A DNA stretch of 64,000 nucleotides, taken from NCBI RefSeq assembly GCF_027484705.1, contig NZ_JAIXSL010000018.1, positions 62,001 to 126,000 of the forward strand. Reading direction: 5' to 3'. How positions within the stretch are numbered: the first letter of the stretch is position 1; every line of letters begins with the position of its first letter. Below, piece by piece: positions 25,403 through 34,428 of the stretch. The notes under the pieces were generated by a model. That model saw only the letters and a program-made list of their open reading frames with translations. It did not search any database and was not told the DNA's origin. The stretch is from Flavobacterium sp. (lineage in GTDB: Bacteria; Bacteroidota; Bacteroidia; Flavobacteriales; Flavobacteriaceae). The position numbers were made by a program, and so were the translations under genes.

Positions 25403-25906
25403 TCACAGTTTCTTTTCCATGACATAGTCTTCCATCAGGAAACCATCGCCAATCGGAATATCAATCTCGCCTATTTTCTGATACCCATTTTTGAGGTAAA
25501 AGTCATAGGCGACATTGAATTTATTGACGTTTAAAGAAACTGCGTCTGCCTGATGATCGCTTGCCAATCGCTCTACTGCTACCAGCAATGCCTTCCCTGC
25601 TCCTTTTCCCTGAGCCGTCGGAAGCACATAAAGTTTGTGTAGCCGGGTAACATTATTTTGCTGATAATCATGTTCGTAGGATGCAAAACCAATGGTTTTC
25701 CCACTATCGGCAATCAGCAGAAACCGGTGATTTTTTTGTAGGAGATTGTTCTGCAACGTTTCATCAGAATAGAACTTGCCCAGCATATAATCGAGTTGGG
25801 CTTTCGACAGGATATTGCCGTAAGTCACGGGCCAGGTTTCATAAGCTATTTTTCTTATGACCGGAAAGTCGGTTGCGGTTGCCTCAGAAATGGTAAGCAT
25901 AGTCAA
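25403..25906 (-). CDS. GNAT-family N-acetyltransferase
   Basis: This 167-residue single GNAT domain has LHKLYVLPTAQGKGAGKALL as the acetyl-CoA-binding motif A (Q-x-x-G-x-G/A) and VNKFNVAYDFYLKNGYQKIGE as motif B. It is the last gene of a minus-strand run, one base after the stop of a kinase gene (25908). It probably acetylates a small amine or protein; the substrate is unknown. Confidence 0.88.
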   Translation of the reverse strand: MTMLTISEATATDFPVIRKIAYETWPVTYGNILSKAQLDYMLGKFYSDETLQNNLLQKNHRFLLIADSGKTIGFASYEHDYQQNNVTRLHKLYVLPTAQGKGAGKALLVAVERLASDHQADAVSLNVNKFNVAYDFYLKNGYQKIGEIDIPIGDGFLMEDYVMEKKL

Positions 25907-25907
25907 A

Positions 25908-27695
25908 TTAAATAGTTTTAGGAATAAAAATAGAGAATTTTACGCCTTCATTGGGTTTGGCTTTCACTTTAATAAAGCCATTGTGATTTTCAACGATGCG
26001 TTTGCAGATGGCCAATCCTAGTCCTGTGCCGGCATATTTTGCATCCGTTTCGAGCCGCTTAAACAACTGGAATGCTTTTTCTGCGTATTCCTGTTTAAAA
26101 CCAATGCCGTTATCCGCTACTACAATCTTATAGTATTTGTCGCTGGCAATCGGTTGGCCTTTGTGCATTTCATTTGGCTCGATGGTTTCGGCAAAAATCT
26201 CAATTTTGGGCGGCACATCATCCTTGCTGTATTTGATTGAATTTGAAATCAGGTTCACAAACAACTGCTCCATCTGGAATGCAATGGCTTTTATTTTGGG
26301 CAACGCACCGATTTCAATTTCGGCTTTTTTATCCTCAATATTGGTAGCCAGATCATGAAGAACCTGTTGAATGACCTCATTGAGGTTGGTTTTCACAAAA
26401 GCTTTATCACCTCTGACCGCGCGCGAATAATTGAGCAAATCAATCAGTAAACGCTGCATTCTGTTCGAAGCGAGTTTAATTTTAGAGAAATAATCCTTTC
26501 CGGAATCCGTCAGCAATTCGAGTTCCTTTTCTTCGAGTCGCGAAATAAACATCTGGATTTTGCGTAGCGGTTCCTGCAGGTCATGACTTGCAATGTTGTT
26601 GAAGGCCTGCAATTCTTCATTCATCACCACCAATTGCTTGTTGTTTTCTTCCAGTTCGATGGTTCTTTTATACTGTTCCGTGACATCGTAATTGACGCCA
26701 ATCTTAACGGTCTGCCCGATAGCATTTTTAGTAAAACTTCCGACCGATGTGATGTAACGAATGGTTCCGTCCGCCAATAAATAACGGAAAGTCATCGTGG
26801 TATCCTGGTGGTTTTTCAGAGAATCCTCATGCGCTTTCATGATGCTTTCATAATCATCCGGATGCAGGTATTTCGAAGAATTTTCAACTTTGGCTTCGAA
26901 CGAGCCAGGTTCAACGCCTAACATTCGGTAATAGTTGTCTGAAAAAATATAAGTATCGGTATCAAGATTATATTTCCAGTAGCCAAAGCCTGCAATCTTC
27001 TCAGCGTTTTGGAACGAATGGTTCAGGAATTTAAGTTCGTCGTTGGCTTTTTTGAGCGCTCTGATATCGACGTTCATTTTATTGTAAGACAGCAAAACCA
27101 TCAGCAGCGATATGATCACGAGCAAAAACACATTGATCATAGAATTGCGCAATTCGTATTGGTGCGAGGAATTATGGAGCTTAGCAATATTGATCTGCTT
27201 GTTGATGCTTTTGTATACAAAATCGCGCATCGCTTTGGTACAATTGCTGCTTTCGAGAAGTCTGGCGTTGAGTTCCAGCGGATTGATTTTCTTGTCTTTA
27301 GCGATGGTCAGCGTCTCCCGAAAAAGCATAAAACGATAATCGATGAGCTTTCTTAGGCTGTCGATATCTTTACTTTTGTCGGCTCCGAAGGACAACCTTT
27401 CGATTCTTTTTAGAATGAGTTCAATCTGCGCGCGGTCCAGAAACCGGTTCTTCAGATACGATTCGTCTTTGGTGATAATATAACTCCGCAGGCTCGTTTC
27501 ATACATGCTCACCACCGACAAAACCTTTTCGAGTTCCAACTGCGTCCGGTTCGATCTTGCGATTAAATCTACAGAAGTATCAAGCCGCTGCATCTGATTG
27601 TAAAACACCGAAGCGATATAACAAACCAAAGCAATGGCCACGATAAGTGCTAATTTGAATACTTGGGAATTTTTATACAATCCAAAGAATCTCAT
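25908..27695 (-). CDS. CHASE3-like/PAS membrane sensor histidine kinase
   Basis: This is a 595-residue kinase. A first membrane helix (about 13-33) and a second (about 185-205) bracket a helical extracytoplasmic region of CHASE3 type (SNRTQLELEKVLSVVSMYET). A PAS domain (about 235-340) contains GFGYWKYNLDTDTYIFSDN. The HisKA motif SHDLQEPLRK carries His371, and the HATPase part has DNGIGFKQEY and GTGLGLAIC. A GTG at 27701 overlaps the previous stop (TAGTG), but the ATG 6 bases later is preferred. It is coupled to the receiver gene upstream and has no fused receiver, so that receiver is its probable partner. Confidence 0.9.
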   Translation of the reverse strand: MRFFGLYKNSQVFKLALIVAIALVCYIASVFYNQMQRLDTSVDLIARSNRTQLELEKVLSVVSMYETSLRSYIITKDESYLKNRFLDRAQIELILKRIERLSFGADKSKDIDSLRKLIDYRFMLFRETLTIAKDKKINPLELNARLLESSNCTKAMRDFVYKSINKQINIAKLHNSSHQYELRNSMINVFLLVIISLLMVLLSYNKMNVDIRALKKANDELKFLNHSFQNAEKIAGFGYWKYNLDTDTYIFSDNYYRMLGVEPGSFEAKVENSSKYLHPDDYESIMKAHEDSLKNHQDTTMTFRYLLADGTIRYITSVGSFTKNAIGQTVKIGVNYDVTEQYKRTIELEENNKQLVVMNEELQAFNNIASHDLQEPLRKIQMFISRLEEKELELLTDSGKDYFSKIKLASNRMQRLLIDLLNYSRAVRGDKAFVKTNLNEVIQQVLHDLATNIEDKKAEIEIGALPKIKAIAFQMEQLFVNLISNSIKYSKDDVPPKIEIFAETIEPNEMHKGQPIASDKYYKIVVADNGIGFKQEYAEKAFQLFKRLETDAKYAGTGLGLAICKRIVENHNGFIKVKAKPNEGVKFSIFIPKTI

Positions 27696-27700
27696 AGCCA

Positions 27701-28153
27701 CTAGATGCTAAAGAAAAAGGTGTCGCGGTTTAAAGATGAAGTATGAAATTGCCAGTTCAGGTGCAGCACTTCTTTGATGACTCTTTTGAGTTCAGAAAAA
27801 TCGTTGGGCTTTTTGATGTATATATTTGCACCTTCGATAAACGTATCTTCAATATCACTTTCTGAAGAAGATGTGGAATAGATCGCCACGGAAACCTCCC
27901 GAAAACGTTGGTCTGCCCTGATTTCCTTCAAGCATTCCAAGCCATTTTTGTAAGGCATGTTCAAATCGAGGAATAAGATGTGCGGCAATTCAAAATCCGG
28001 ATTCACCAAATGTTCCATCAGGTCTTTCCCATCTTCAAATAAGATCAGCTCATTGGTCATTTTAAGTTCGGCAATCGCTTCGCTGAAGAACATACGATCG
28101 TCCTCGTCGTCATCGGCTAAAAGAATTCGCAATGGTTTTTGATTTGTAGCCAT
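27701..28153 (-). CDS. Single-domain response regulator (Rcp1-like)
   Basis: This 150-residue receiver has a long acidic pocket, LLADDDEDDRMFF, Asp63 in ILFLDLNMPYKNGLE, and lysine in YIKKPND. It resembles the Rcp1-type receivers that pair with SHDLQEP kinases. The stop overlaps a possible GTG start of the kinase downstream, and the AraC-type gene lies 23 bp upstream, which suggests an AraC-receiver-kinase-GNAT operon. There is no output domain, so the signal must pass to another protein. Confidence 0.92.
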   Translation of the reverse strand: MATNQKPLRILLADDDEDDRMFFSEAIAELKMTNELILFEDGKDLMEHLVNPDFELPHILFLDLNMPYKNGLECLKEIRADQRFREVSVAIYSTSSSESDIEDTFIEGANIYIKKPNDFSELKRVIKEVLHLNWQFHTSSLNRDTFFFSI

Positions 28154-28176
28154 AATAGTAGAAAAGGGTTTGGAAA

Positions 28177-28734
28177 TTATTTATTGATCAATGATTTTCT
28201 TTTGTTGACAATACGTTTAAAAACCGACGGCGTCAAACCGGTGACTTTCTTAAACTGGCTCGACAAATGCGCGAGGCTGCTGTAATTAAGTTTGTAAGAT
28301 ATTTCGGTTAAGTTAAATTCCTCATCGATAATCAGTTTTTTGGCGCGTTCAATTTTCTGGATGATAATGTAGTTCTCAATCGAGGTAAAAGTATATTCTG
28401 AAAAAATATTCGACAGATAACCATAACTCAAATTCAGCTTGTCCGCCAGATAAACCGAAGTCGTAGTAACGGGAAGTTTGTCTCTTTCGTATACCATTTC
28501 GATAATCGCATCCTTGATTTTCTGGATCAATTGGTTTTTTTGATTGTCGATTAAGGTAATGCCGTAATGGTTCAGCGAAGCCTGAAGTTCGGTGAGCGTT
28601 TCTTTTGAAATGACCTCTTTGATCTCGACTTCTCCAAAATCCAAAAGTTTGTATTTGATGTTGAATCGTTCGAGCTGTTCCTGTAAAATAACACGACAAG
28701 CTACGATTCCATCAGAATTGAAATAGAGTCTCAT
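28177..28734 (-). CDS. AraC-type helix-turn-helix regulator
   Basis: The 185-residue protein has a C-terminal AraC domain (about 85-180). A first HTH shows TSVYLADKLNLSYGYLSNIF and the second shows LTEISYKLNYSSLAHLSSQF, followed by KKVTGLTPSVFKR. The N-terminal 80 residues begin MRLYFNSDGIVACRVIL and have no known sensor motif, although similar N-termini occur in Bacteroidota regulators linked to two-component genes. It probably heads the operon with the receiver and kinase downstream. Targets are unknown. Confidence 0.86.
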   Translation of the reverse strand: MRLYFNSDGIVACRVILQEQLERFNIKYKLLDFGEVEIKEVISKETLTELQASLNHYGITLIDNQKNQLIQKIKDAIIEMVYERDKLPVTTTSVYLADKLNLSYGYLSNIFSEYTFTSIENYIIIQKIERAKKLIIDEEFNLTEISYKLNYSSLAHLSSQFKKVTGLTPSVFKRIVNKRKSLINK

Positions 28735-28881
28735 GGGGTTGTTGGTTTGTTTTGTTTGCTTTTGATGCTATAAATATAGCCCAAAAATTTCCAGCCTTCA
28801 ACAGAAGTTAAATAAAATAAGATGTTAAAAATTCAAACAAACTAAGAATGAACGCCTTAAAACTGTGGTTCCTGTGAGAAT

Positions 28882-29475
28882 TTACCCGTGAATGCTTTCG
28901 CTTTTTCCGTAATTGGTGATGATCGAAGCTTCGAAATCAAGCCATTCGCGCCAGCGTTTTTCCACATCGATGCCTTGTCCGTATTTGCGCGCATAAGTGA
29001 TGAAAGTGGTATAATGCGCGGCTTCACTTTCCATAAGTTCACGATAAAATTGAGAAAGTTCCTCATCCTGAATATTCTCAGACAGCACTTTAAACCTTTC
29101 ACAGCTTCTCGCTTCGATCATAGCCGAAAACAGCATGCGCTCAACAAAACCTGAAACCCGGCTTCCGGTATTGCTGCGTTTCATATATTGTGCGAGTTCG
29201 CCAACGTATTCATCTTTGCGTTCACGACCTAAAGTCAGGCCGCGTTTTTTGATGATTTCATGCACCATTTCAAAATGCTCGATTTCCTCTTTGGCCAGTG
29301 CCAACATATCACTAACTAAATCCGGATATTCCGAATTGATGGTGATGATCGTGATTGCATTTGAAGCGGCTTTTTGCTCGCACCAAGCATGATCGGTCAG
29401 GATTTCTTCGATGTTGGTTTCTACGATATTGACCCAGCGCGGATCGGTCGGAAGTTGCAATCTGAAAGTTGACAT
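28882..29475 (-). CDS. miaE: tRNA 2-methylthio-N6-isopentenyl-adenosine(37) hydroxylase MiaE
   Basis: This 197-residue diiron enzyme has a ferritin-like four-helix fold. Iron ligands are visible in the pattern WCEQKAAS (E), AKEEIEHFEMVHEI (E..H), IEARSCERF (E) and ESEAAHYTTF (E..H). The length is normal for MiaE. It hydroxylates the isopentenyl group at tRNA position 37 and requires oxygen. It stands alone. Its promoter (29559-29566) is followed at once by a large inverted repeat that would form at the 5' end of the mRNA. Confidence 0.93.
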   Translation of the reverse strand: MSTFRLQLPTDPRWVNIVETNIEEILTDHAWCEQKAASNAITIITINSEYPDLVSDMLALAKEEIEHFEMVHEIIKKRGLTLGRERKDEYVGELAQYMKRSNTGSRVSGFVERMLFSAMIEARSCERFKVLSENIQDEELSQFYRELMESEAAHYTTFITYARKYGQGIDVEKRWREWLDFEASIITNYGKSESIHG

Positions 29476-29502
29476 AAGATGTTTTTTGAATTAACTGTTG
29501 TC

Positions 29503-29558
29503 GCTGTCGAAAGTCGGTCGTCATAGATCTAACCCGAAACCGACCTTTTTTCGACAGC
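29503..29558 (-). promoter_or_regulatory. Inverted repeat in the miaE leader
   Basis: GCTGTCGAAA (29503-29512) pairs with TTTCGACAGC (29549-29558), and inner TCGGT (29514-29518) pairs with ACCGA (29539-29543). The hairpin starts at about the expected transcription start of miaE and lies 28 bp from its ATG. No T-run follows on the minus strand, so it is not a clear terminator for the upstream gene. An RNA control element or a protein-binding palindrome are both possible. Confidence 0.55.
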
Positions 29559-29566
29559 CAAAATTA
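29559..29566 (-). promoter_or_regulatory. -7 promoter element TAATTTTG of miaE
   Basis: It is an exact TAnnTTTG match on the minus strand, directly abutting the inverted repeat at 29503-29558. Confidence 0.5.
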
Positions 29567-29606
29567 CAACATTTAATCACAAATTTCAGGGATTTGTAGG
29601 CCCTAT

Positions 29607-32054
29607 TTAATTTTTCACGCGGTTCTTTTCACTATCGGCGCCATTGGCATCATGCTGCGATTTGGTTTCAAATGATTTCCCAAAACTGTAGGTGAAAGTA
29701 AGTGCGACGAATCTCGAATCACCGCGGTTTCTCCAATTCGCATCGGTAAGCTGGATGTTTTTGATGATGCCGTTGTTGAGATTCGAAAAGAAAATATCGT
29801 TCGCCGACAATTTTAAACTGCCTTTGCCTTTGAGGATTTTTTTCTGTACACCCAAACTGACATTCGATCTTGCCAACAAAACAAACTGCGTGGAGGTCAC
29901 ATCCGTGGTATAATTTCCGCTGAGTTCCGCCGACCAATCTTTTTTGAATTTAAAACTGTTGTTCATCATAAAATACCAGAACGTTCCCGAAGAATTCAAA
30001 CCTTCTGTATACAATTGGCTCTGAAAATGCGAGTAAGTCACTTCCGAATAAACGTTGGCGGACCACCATTTCGCAAACGGAATTTGGGCATTCACATTGA
30101 GGCTGTAATACTCACTTTTACCGATATTTCCGGGGCGGCTGTAATAGATTTCGTCTTTAATTTCAATCGTTTCATTGATATCATCTTTGCTGTGGGCATA
30201 ACTTAAAGTCGTCGAAAAAAGCTCTTTGTAACGATACGAAAATTCATAATTATCAGAAAAATTAGGGTCCAGATAAGGGTTTCCGGAATAGAACGTGAAC
30301 TTATCGAGCGGGCTCACAAATGGGTTCAAATCCTGAAAATACGGGCGGTTAATTCTTTTTCCATAATTGATAACCAACTGATTGTTGCCAATCGAATCTA
30401 ACTTATACATCACATAAACCGTCGGGAAAAGATTGGTGTAATTCCTTTTGAACGTCGATGCGGGTTTCTCAACATTGCCGAGCTGATTGCCTTTAGAATC
30501 CGTATGTTCCAACCGCAGTCCGGTCTGAAAAGTGAATTTTTTATAACTCGTATTGAAATTCACATACACCGCATTGATGATTTCATCATACTTAAAATGA
30601 TTGCTCGTATCGTAATTCGGAACCTCATTCCCGGCAATGATATCGCGGTAATCGGCAATATTATCGGTTTTGGAAAAGCTTCCTTTATAACCGGCTTCAA
30701 AGGTTCCTTGGTTCGGAAGCGGATGCGTATAATCAGATTTCAGCGAATAAATGGCAATATCGGTGGGTAAAATACCATGCAAAGCATCTTGGCTGCTCAG
30801 CGAATTATCGGGTTGGTACACAAAATTATTAAAGCGTTGGTTGGTTTCGGTTTCGTATTTCAGATAGTCGAGATCGACCGTGATTTTTTGCCCGAGCGTA
30901 TCAATATCATGACGGAAATTGAGGTTGATGCCGCCATTTTTGAATTTCTCATTCTCAATATTGTTGGCGATAATGGTCGAATCTATGACCGAAGCGGAAT
31001 TGGTTAAAGTACTGCGCACATCCGTTTTTTGGCGGCTCGATTTCAGAATTCCAGTAAGTCCGATGCCCAAAGTGGTTTTGTCGTTCACGTAATAATCCAA
31101 TCCGATTTTGGCGTTGCCTGTATTGACTTGTGTCCGGAAAAAACTGTTCTGGTAAAAAAGGCTTTTCGTGGTTAAATCCGCATTCTTAAACCGTCGGAAA
31201 ATAAACAGATCATTTACCGGATTTTGGTAAGCGTAACCCACATTCCCAAACAACCTGACTTTATTATTGAGGTAATTGAAATTGAAACCTTGTCGCGTCT
31301 GCGGCCTTTGTCCTTGCGAATAGCGCGAAGTAACACTGCCGTTGAATCCTTTCGCTTTCGATCTTTTGCTGATGATGTTGATTACGCCCGCACTTCCTGC
31401 CGCATCGTATTTTGCCGGCGGATTTGTCATCAATTCGATTTTATCGAGCGTGCTTGCGGGAAGCGACTTCAGGTAAGCTTCTAGTTCTGCTCCGGACAAA
31501 TAAGTAGGTTTGTCATCAATAAAAACCTGAACGCCTGATTTGCCTTTGAAAGTGATCGTACCGTTTTGATCGACGCTGATGCCCGGAGATTTTTCGAGCA
31601 CATCCATCGCATCGCCGCCTGCAGCCGTGATGAAAGCCTCTACATTGACGACCGTTCTGTCGATTTTATTCTCAATGAAAGGTTTCTTTTTCTTGACCAC
31701 GACTTCCTGAAGCGTATTGCTTTGTTGCGTTTCCATGGTGATTTCCGGCCACACCACTTCTTGTTGCGAATCAATGTTGATGGAAGTGCTTAAATACGAT
31801 TTGTAACCTTCATTTTCAACAGCAATTTGGTACGCTGCATTGGCAAGATTGGCAAATTCAAAACTGCCGTCAGCTTGGGTGATTTCGGTTTTTACGAGCG
31901 TGTTATCTTTGACTAGTGCCAAGGAAACTACTGCAGAAACTAGCGGTTGCTTCGCTGAAGTTAGCACTTTTCCGCTGATTTTTCCCGACTGCGCCTGAGC
32001 AAATCCGCAGCACAGGAATAAACTGCATAACATTGATTTAAAATAAAGGTTCAT
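29607..32054 (-). CDS. TonB-receptor-like outer membrane beta-barrel protein
   Basis: This is an 815-residue outer membrane protein. A signal peptide (about 1-21, ending AQAQ) precedes a carboxypeptidase-like regulatory domain (about 23-115; GKISGKVLTSAKQPLVSAVV). The plug region (about 120-235) has DVLEKSPGISVDQNGTITFK, VFIDDKPTYLSG and AGSAGVINIISK. The remaining about 580 residues are barrel strands of the OMP_b-brl_3 family. The early regulatory domain plus plug is typical of flavobacterial receptors that are not paired with SusD. No SusD or substrate genes are adjacent. The cargo is unknown; metal or peptide uptake are possible. Confidence 0.88.
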   Translation of the reverse strand: MNLYFKSMLCSLFLCCGFAQAQSGKISGKVLTSAKQPLVSAVVSLALVKDNTLVKTEITQADGSFEFANLANAAYQIAVENEGYKSYLSTSINIDSQQEVVWPEITMETQQSNTLQEVVVKKKKPFIENKIDRTVVNVEAFITAAGGDAMDVLEKSPGISVDQNGTITFKGKSGVQVFIDDKPTYLSGAELEAYLKSLPASTLDKIELMTNPPAKYDAAGSAGVINIISKRSKAKGFNGSVTSRYSQGQRPQTRQGFNFNYLNNKVRLFGNVGYAYQNPVNDLFIFRRFKNADLTTKSLFYQNSFFRTQVNTGNAKIGLDYYVNDKTTLGIGLTGILKSSRQKTDVRSTLTNSASVIDSTIIANNIENEKFKNGGINLNFRHDIDTLGQKITVDLDYLKYETETNQRFNNFVYQPDNSLSSQDALHGILPTDIAIYSLKSDYTHPLPNQGTFEAGYKGSFSKTDNIADYRDIIAGNEVPNYDTSNHFKYDEIINAVYVNFNTSYKKFTFQTGLRLEHTDSKGNQLGNVEKPASTFKRNYTNLFPTVYVMYKLDSIGNNQLVINYGKRINRPYFQDLNPFVSPLDKFTFYSGNPYLDPNFSDNYEFSYRYKELFSTTLSYAHSKDDINETIEIKDEIYYSRPGNIGKSEYYSLNVNAQIPFAKWWSANVYSEVTYSHFQSQLYTEGLNSSGTFWYFMMNNSFKFKKDWSAELSGNYTTDVTSTQFVLLARSNVSLGVQKKILKGKGSLKLSANDIFFSNLNNGIIKNIQLTDANWRNRGDSRFVALTFTYSFGKSFETKSQHDANGADSEKNRVKN

Positions 32055-32132
32055 ACTGGTTTCGTTTTTTGATGAATGATGATTGGTTGATGATAAGTTG
32101 ATTTTGTTTCATTTAAGGCCATAAAAATCCAG

Positions 32133-32146
32133 TTCACAAAAGTGAA
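32133..32146 (-). promoter_or_regulatory. Palindrome TTCAC-4-GTGAA upstream of the TonB-receptor-like gene
   Basis: This perfect inverted repeat, TTCACTTTTGTGAA on the minus strand, is about 80 bp before the ATG. It contains CACTTTTG, one mismatch from a -7 element, so it could be a repressor site over the promoter. Confidence 0.35.
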
Positions 32147-32200
32147 TCTTAAAAAGATAAAGTGTTGGTTATTGCGTCAGTTTGCCAACGCCTGAATGAT

Positions 32201-33886
32201 CTATTTTTCGCCTGAAGCGACTTTGCTGTTGATATTATAGTTAAAGCAGATGTTGTGAAACGGCGCTTTGATGTATTTGTCCCGAATTTTCCTGTATTGA
32301 CTTACGGGCTGTATTTTTCCGTTGACGATAAGGTTGATTTTGGAAAGATTGTACGATAAATTTTTAGTGTCTTTGATGATTTTTTCGGCCATCAGATCGG
32401 AAATGATGTTACTGGTGATTTTCTCCACATTGAGGTTCTCTGGCAGATTTTCTCCTGAAATTCCGGTTCTGATCGAAACCTTTTTGGTGCCGTTTTCTGT
32501 AACCTCTTTCTCATAAGTTTTGGCGCTTTTAGTGTCGTTGATGACGGTTCTTGTGGTCACCGTTCTTGACCTAGCTTCATTTTTATGCGCTTCGTTTTCA
32601 GCTTTTGCAACCTGATCATCGTAAAACCTTGCTTCATTATCGGCTTTGGCTGCGGCCTCGTCTGCTTTTCTGGTATCATCATCCGCTTTTCTGGCCGCTT
32701 CATCAGCTTTGGCCGCTTCCATGGTAGCTTTTCGGGCAACTTCAGCATCATAATCCAATTTTGTTTGCGGATAAATGGCCTGAGGATTGGTTGGAGGGCA
32801 TCGCGAATCCTGAACTTGAGCTACAGGTGAAATTTCAATAGGCATAATAGGTATGGCAACATTGCTGACCGTTGGTTTCGAGCAGGCTAACAACACTACC
32901 ACCGTCAAAAAAAGGCTTGTTGCAAGGAACGTTTTCTCGACTTTGTTGAGTGATTTGTCGCTATTGTGGATGATGCGTTTCGCTCGTTGCAACAAATGAT
33001 TTTTAGTACTGCCAAATCCTACCGCCAACGTACAATTGTTTCTGTTGAATTCATCGAAAGTGACAAGCGCCTGCACAAAATTGATTTTATCTTCAGTGGC
33101 AGCAATCGCAATATCGTCGCAACAATTTTCGCGTTCCTCTTTGATCAGCGATGACAGCCATAAAACACCCGGATTGAAGAAAAATATCGTTTCCGCAAAA
33201 GCCTGCACCAAATTGATTCCGTAATCTTTTCTACGGATGTGCGCGAGTTCGTGCAATAAAATCGCTTCGATCTGTTCTTCTGGCAAACTTGTTAACAAGC
33301 CAAAAGGAACGAGTAATATCGGTTTGAAAAATCCGGTCACCAAAGGCACTTTGACCAAAGTCGATTCTAATAAAACAACTGTTTTTTTGATTTGAATGCG
33401 ACTTGCCAATGCTTCTATTCTGCTGCTCCAATAAGCTGGCGGAGCAAAAGTTTTGTAATTTCTAATCCTATAGATATGGCCCATACCTGTAAAAACTCCG
33501 AAACATTTGATGCAGAAAATCAGAAACCAAATCAGTGTGATGGTATTGGCGTGATGGTTTAAAAAACTAATGATCGAATTAGAAACAGCATCGATATTTC
33601 CGTTGCCAGAAACATCAGCAATTGTTGCATTAAATTGGTTGACTGGTAAATTAAGGCGTGTAGTGACTTCGGTTTTTTCACTTTGATATTCGTAATCAAA
33701 CGTAAAACCTGCAATGATCACAAAACTCAAAAACAAAAGAGAAAGTATATTATAACGCAAGCTCGCTGACGATTTCCGCGTGATGAAAATTACGGTTCCT
33801 GCGCACAAAGCCAACAGAAATCCCTGCCACACGGAATGCACTAACGTCCAAGAAATGGCTTTGAGTAAAGTGTCGTTAAAAATCAT
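32201..33886 (-). CDS. BlaR1/M56-type membrane metallopeptidase
   Basis: This 561-residue protein has membrane helices near residues 8-33, 44-62, 110-135 and 322-340. The M56 peptidase signature HELAH (212-216) is followed by ERENCCDDIA, which supplies the third zinc ligand. A long Ala/Lys/Asp/Glu-rich helical stretch (about 385-440) and a C-terminal extracytoplasmic segment follow. There is no penicillin-binding sensor domain like that of BlaR1. The BlaI-like repressor gene lies 18 bp upstream in the same operon. By analogy the peptidase would trigger cleavage of the repressor upon an external signal. The signal is unknown. Confidence 0.88.
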   Translation of the reverse strand: MIFNDTLLKAISWTLVHSVWQGFLLALCAGTVIFITRKSSASLRYNILSLLFLSFVIIAGFTFDYEYQSEKTEVTTRLNLPVNQFNATIADVSGNGNIDAVSNSIISFLNHHANTITLIWFLIFCIKCFGVFTGMGHIYRIRNYKTFAPPAYWSSRIEALASRIQIKKTVVLLESTLVKVPLVTGFFKPILLVPFGLLTSLPEEQIEAILLHELAHIRRKDYGINLVQAFAETIFFFNPGVLWLSSLIKEERENCCDDIAIAATEDKINFVQALVTFDEFNRNNCTLAVGFGSTKNHLLQRAKRIIHNSDKSLNKVEKTFLATSLFLTVVVLLACSKPTVSNVAIPIMPIEISPVAQVQDSRCPPTNPQAIYPQTKLDYDAEVARKATMEAAKADEAARKADDDTRKADEAAAKADNEARFYDDQVAKAENEAHKNEARSRTVTTRTVINDTKSAKTYEKEVTENGTKKVSIRTGISGENLPENLNVEKITSNIISDLMAEKIIKDTKNLSYNLSKINLIVNGKIQPVSQYRKIRDKYIKAPFHNICFNYNINSKVASGEK

Positions 33887-33904
33887 GAGCGTTCGTTTTA
33901 CGGA

Positions 33905-34291
33905 TTATTTCTTTTCAAGTTGGTCAAGCATTTTTCTGATCTCATCAATTTCTTGCTGTGATGTTTTTTTGTTCCCGAGCAATTGCATCATCAGACTGCT
34001 GCTGGAGCCGTTGTACATCGCATCCACAAATTTTTCAAGCAGGAATCCTTTGGTTTTTTTCTCTTCAATCGCCGGGCTGTAAACATGTTTCATACTTGAT
34101 TTGTCGGTAAGCAACATGCCTTTTTCGGCCATAATCTGCATCAATTTTAACGTCGATGTATATTGTACCGCCCTTTTCTGCTCATTGAGCTGGTCATTGA
34201 CGAACCGCACGGTCGACGGGCCAAATTGCCACAACACTTGCAAGATTTCGAGTTCTGATTTTGTAGGTTCTGACGGGATGCTCATTTTCAT
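33905..34291 (-). CDS. BlaI/MecI/CopY-family transcriptional repressor
   Basis: This 128-residue winged-helix protein has the family opening PTKSELEILQVLWQFGPSTV and then VQYTSTLKLMQIMAEKGMLL. The C-terminal dimerisation helices include GFLLEKFVDAMYNG. It is encoded directly upstream of an M56 peptidase, the standard BlaI-BlaR1 pairing, and probably represses its own operon. A palindrome upstream of the promoter (34327-34336) is a candidate operator. Confidence 0.93.
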   Translation of the reverse strand: MKMSIPSEPTKSELEILQVLWQFGPSTVRFVNDQLNEQKRAVQYTSTLKLMQIMAEKGMLLTDKSSMKHVYSPAIEEKKTKGFLLEKFVDAMYNGSSSSLMMQLLGNKKTSQQEIDEIRKMLDQLEKK

Positions 34292-34310
34292 TTTTTTGAT
34301 TTCAACAAAT

Positions 34311-34318
34311 CAAAGGTA
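34311..34318 (-). promoter_or_regulatory. -7 promoter element TACCTTTG of the BlaI/M56 operon
   Basis: It is an exact TAnnTTTG match on the minus strand, 19 bp before the repressor ATG. Confidence 0.55.
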
Positions 34319-34326
34319 GGAAAAAT

Positions 34327-34336
34327 TTCGTACGAA
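34327..34336. promoter_or_regulatory. Candidate BlaI operator palindrome TTCGTACGAA
   Basis: This 10-bp perfect palindrome lies between the -7 and -33 positions of the BlaI/M56 promoter, where a repressor would block polymerase. It differs from the classical TACA-TGTA BlaI site, so the assignment is tentative. Confidence 0.4.
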
Positions 34337-34428
34337 CAAATTATAACGTAATATTTTTTGAAACTTTAACACAAATAAAAAACCCACACTCGAAAGTATG
34401 GGTTCTCATTATCATTTAATGATGTTGC

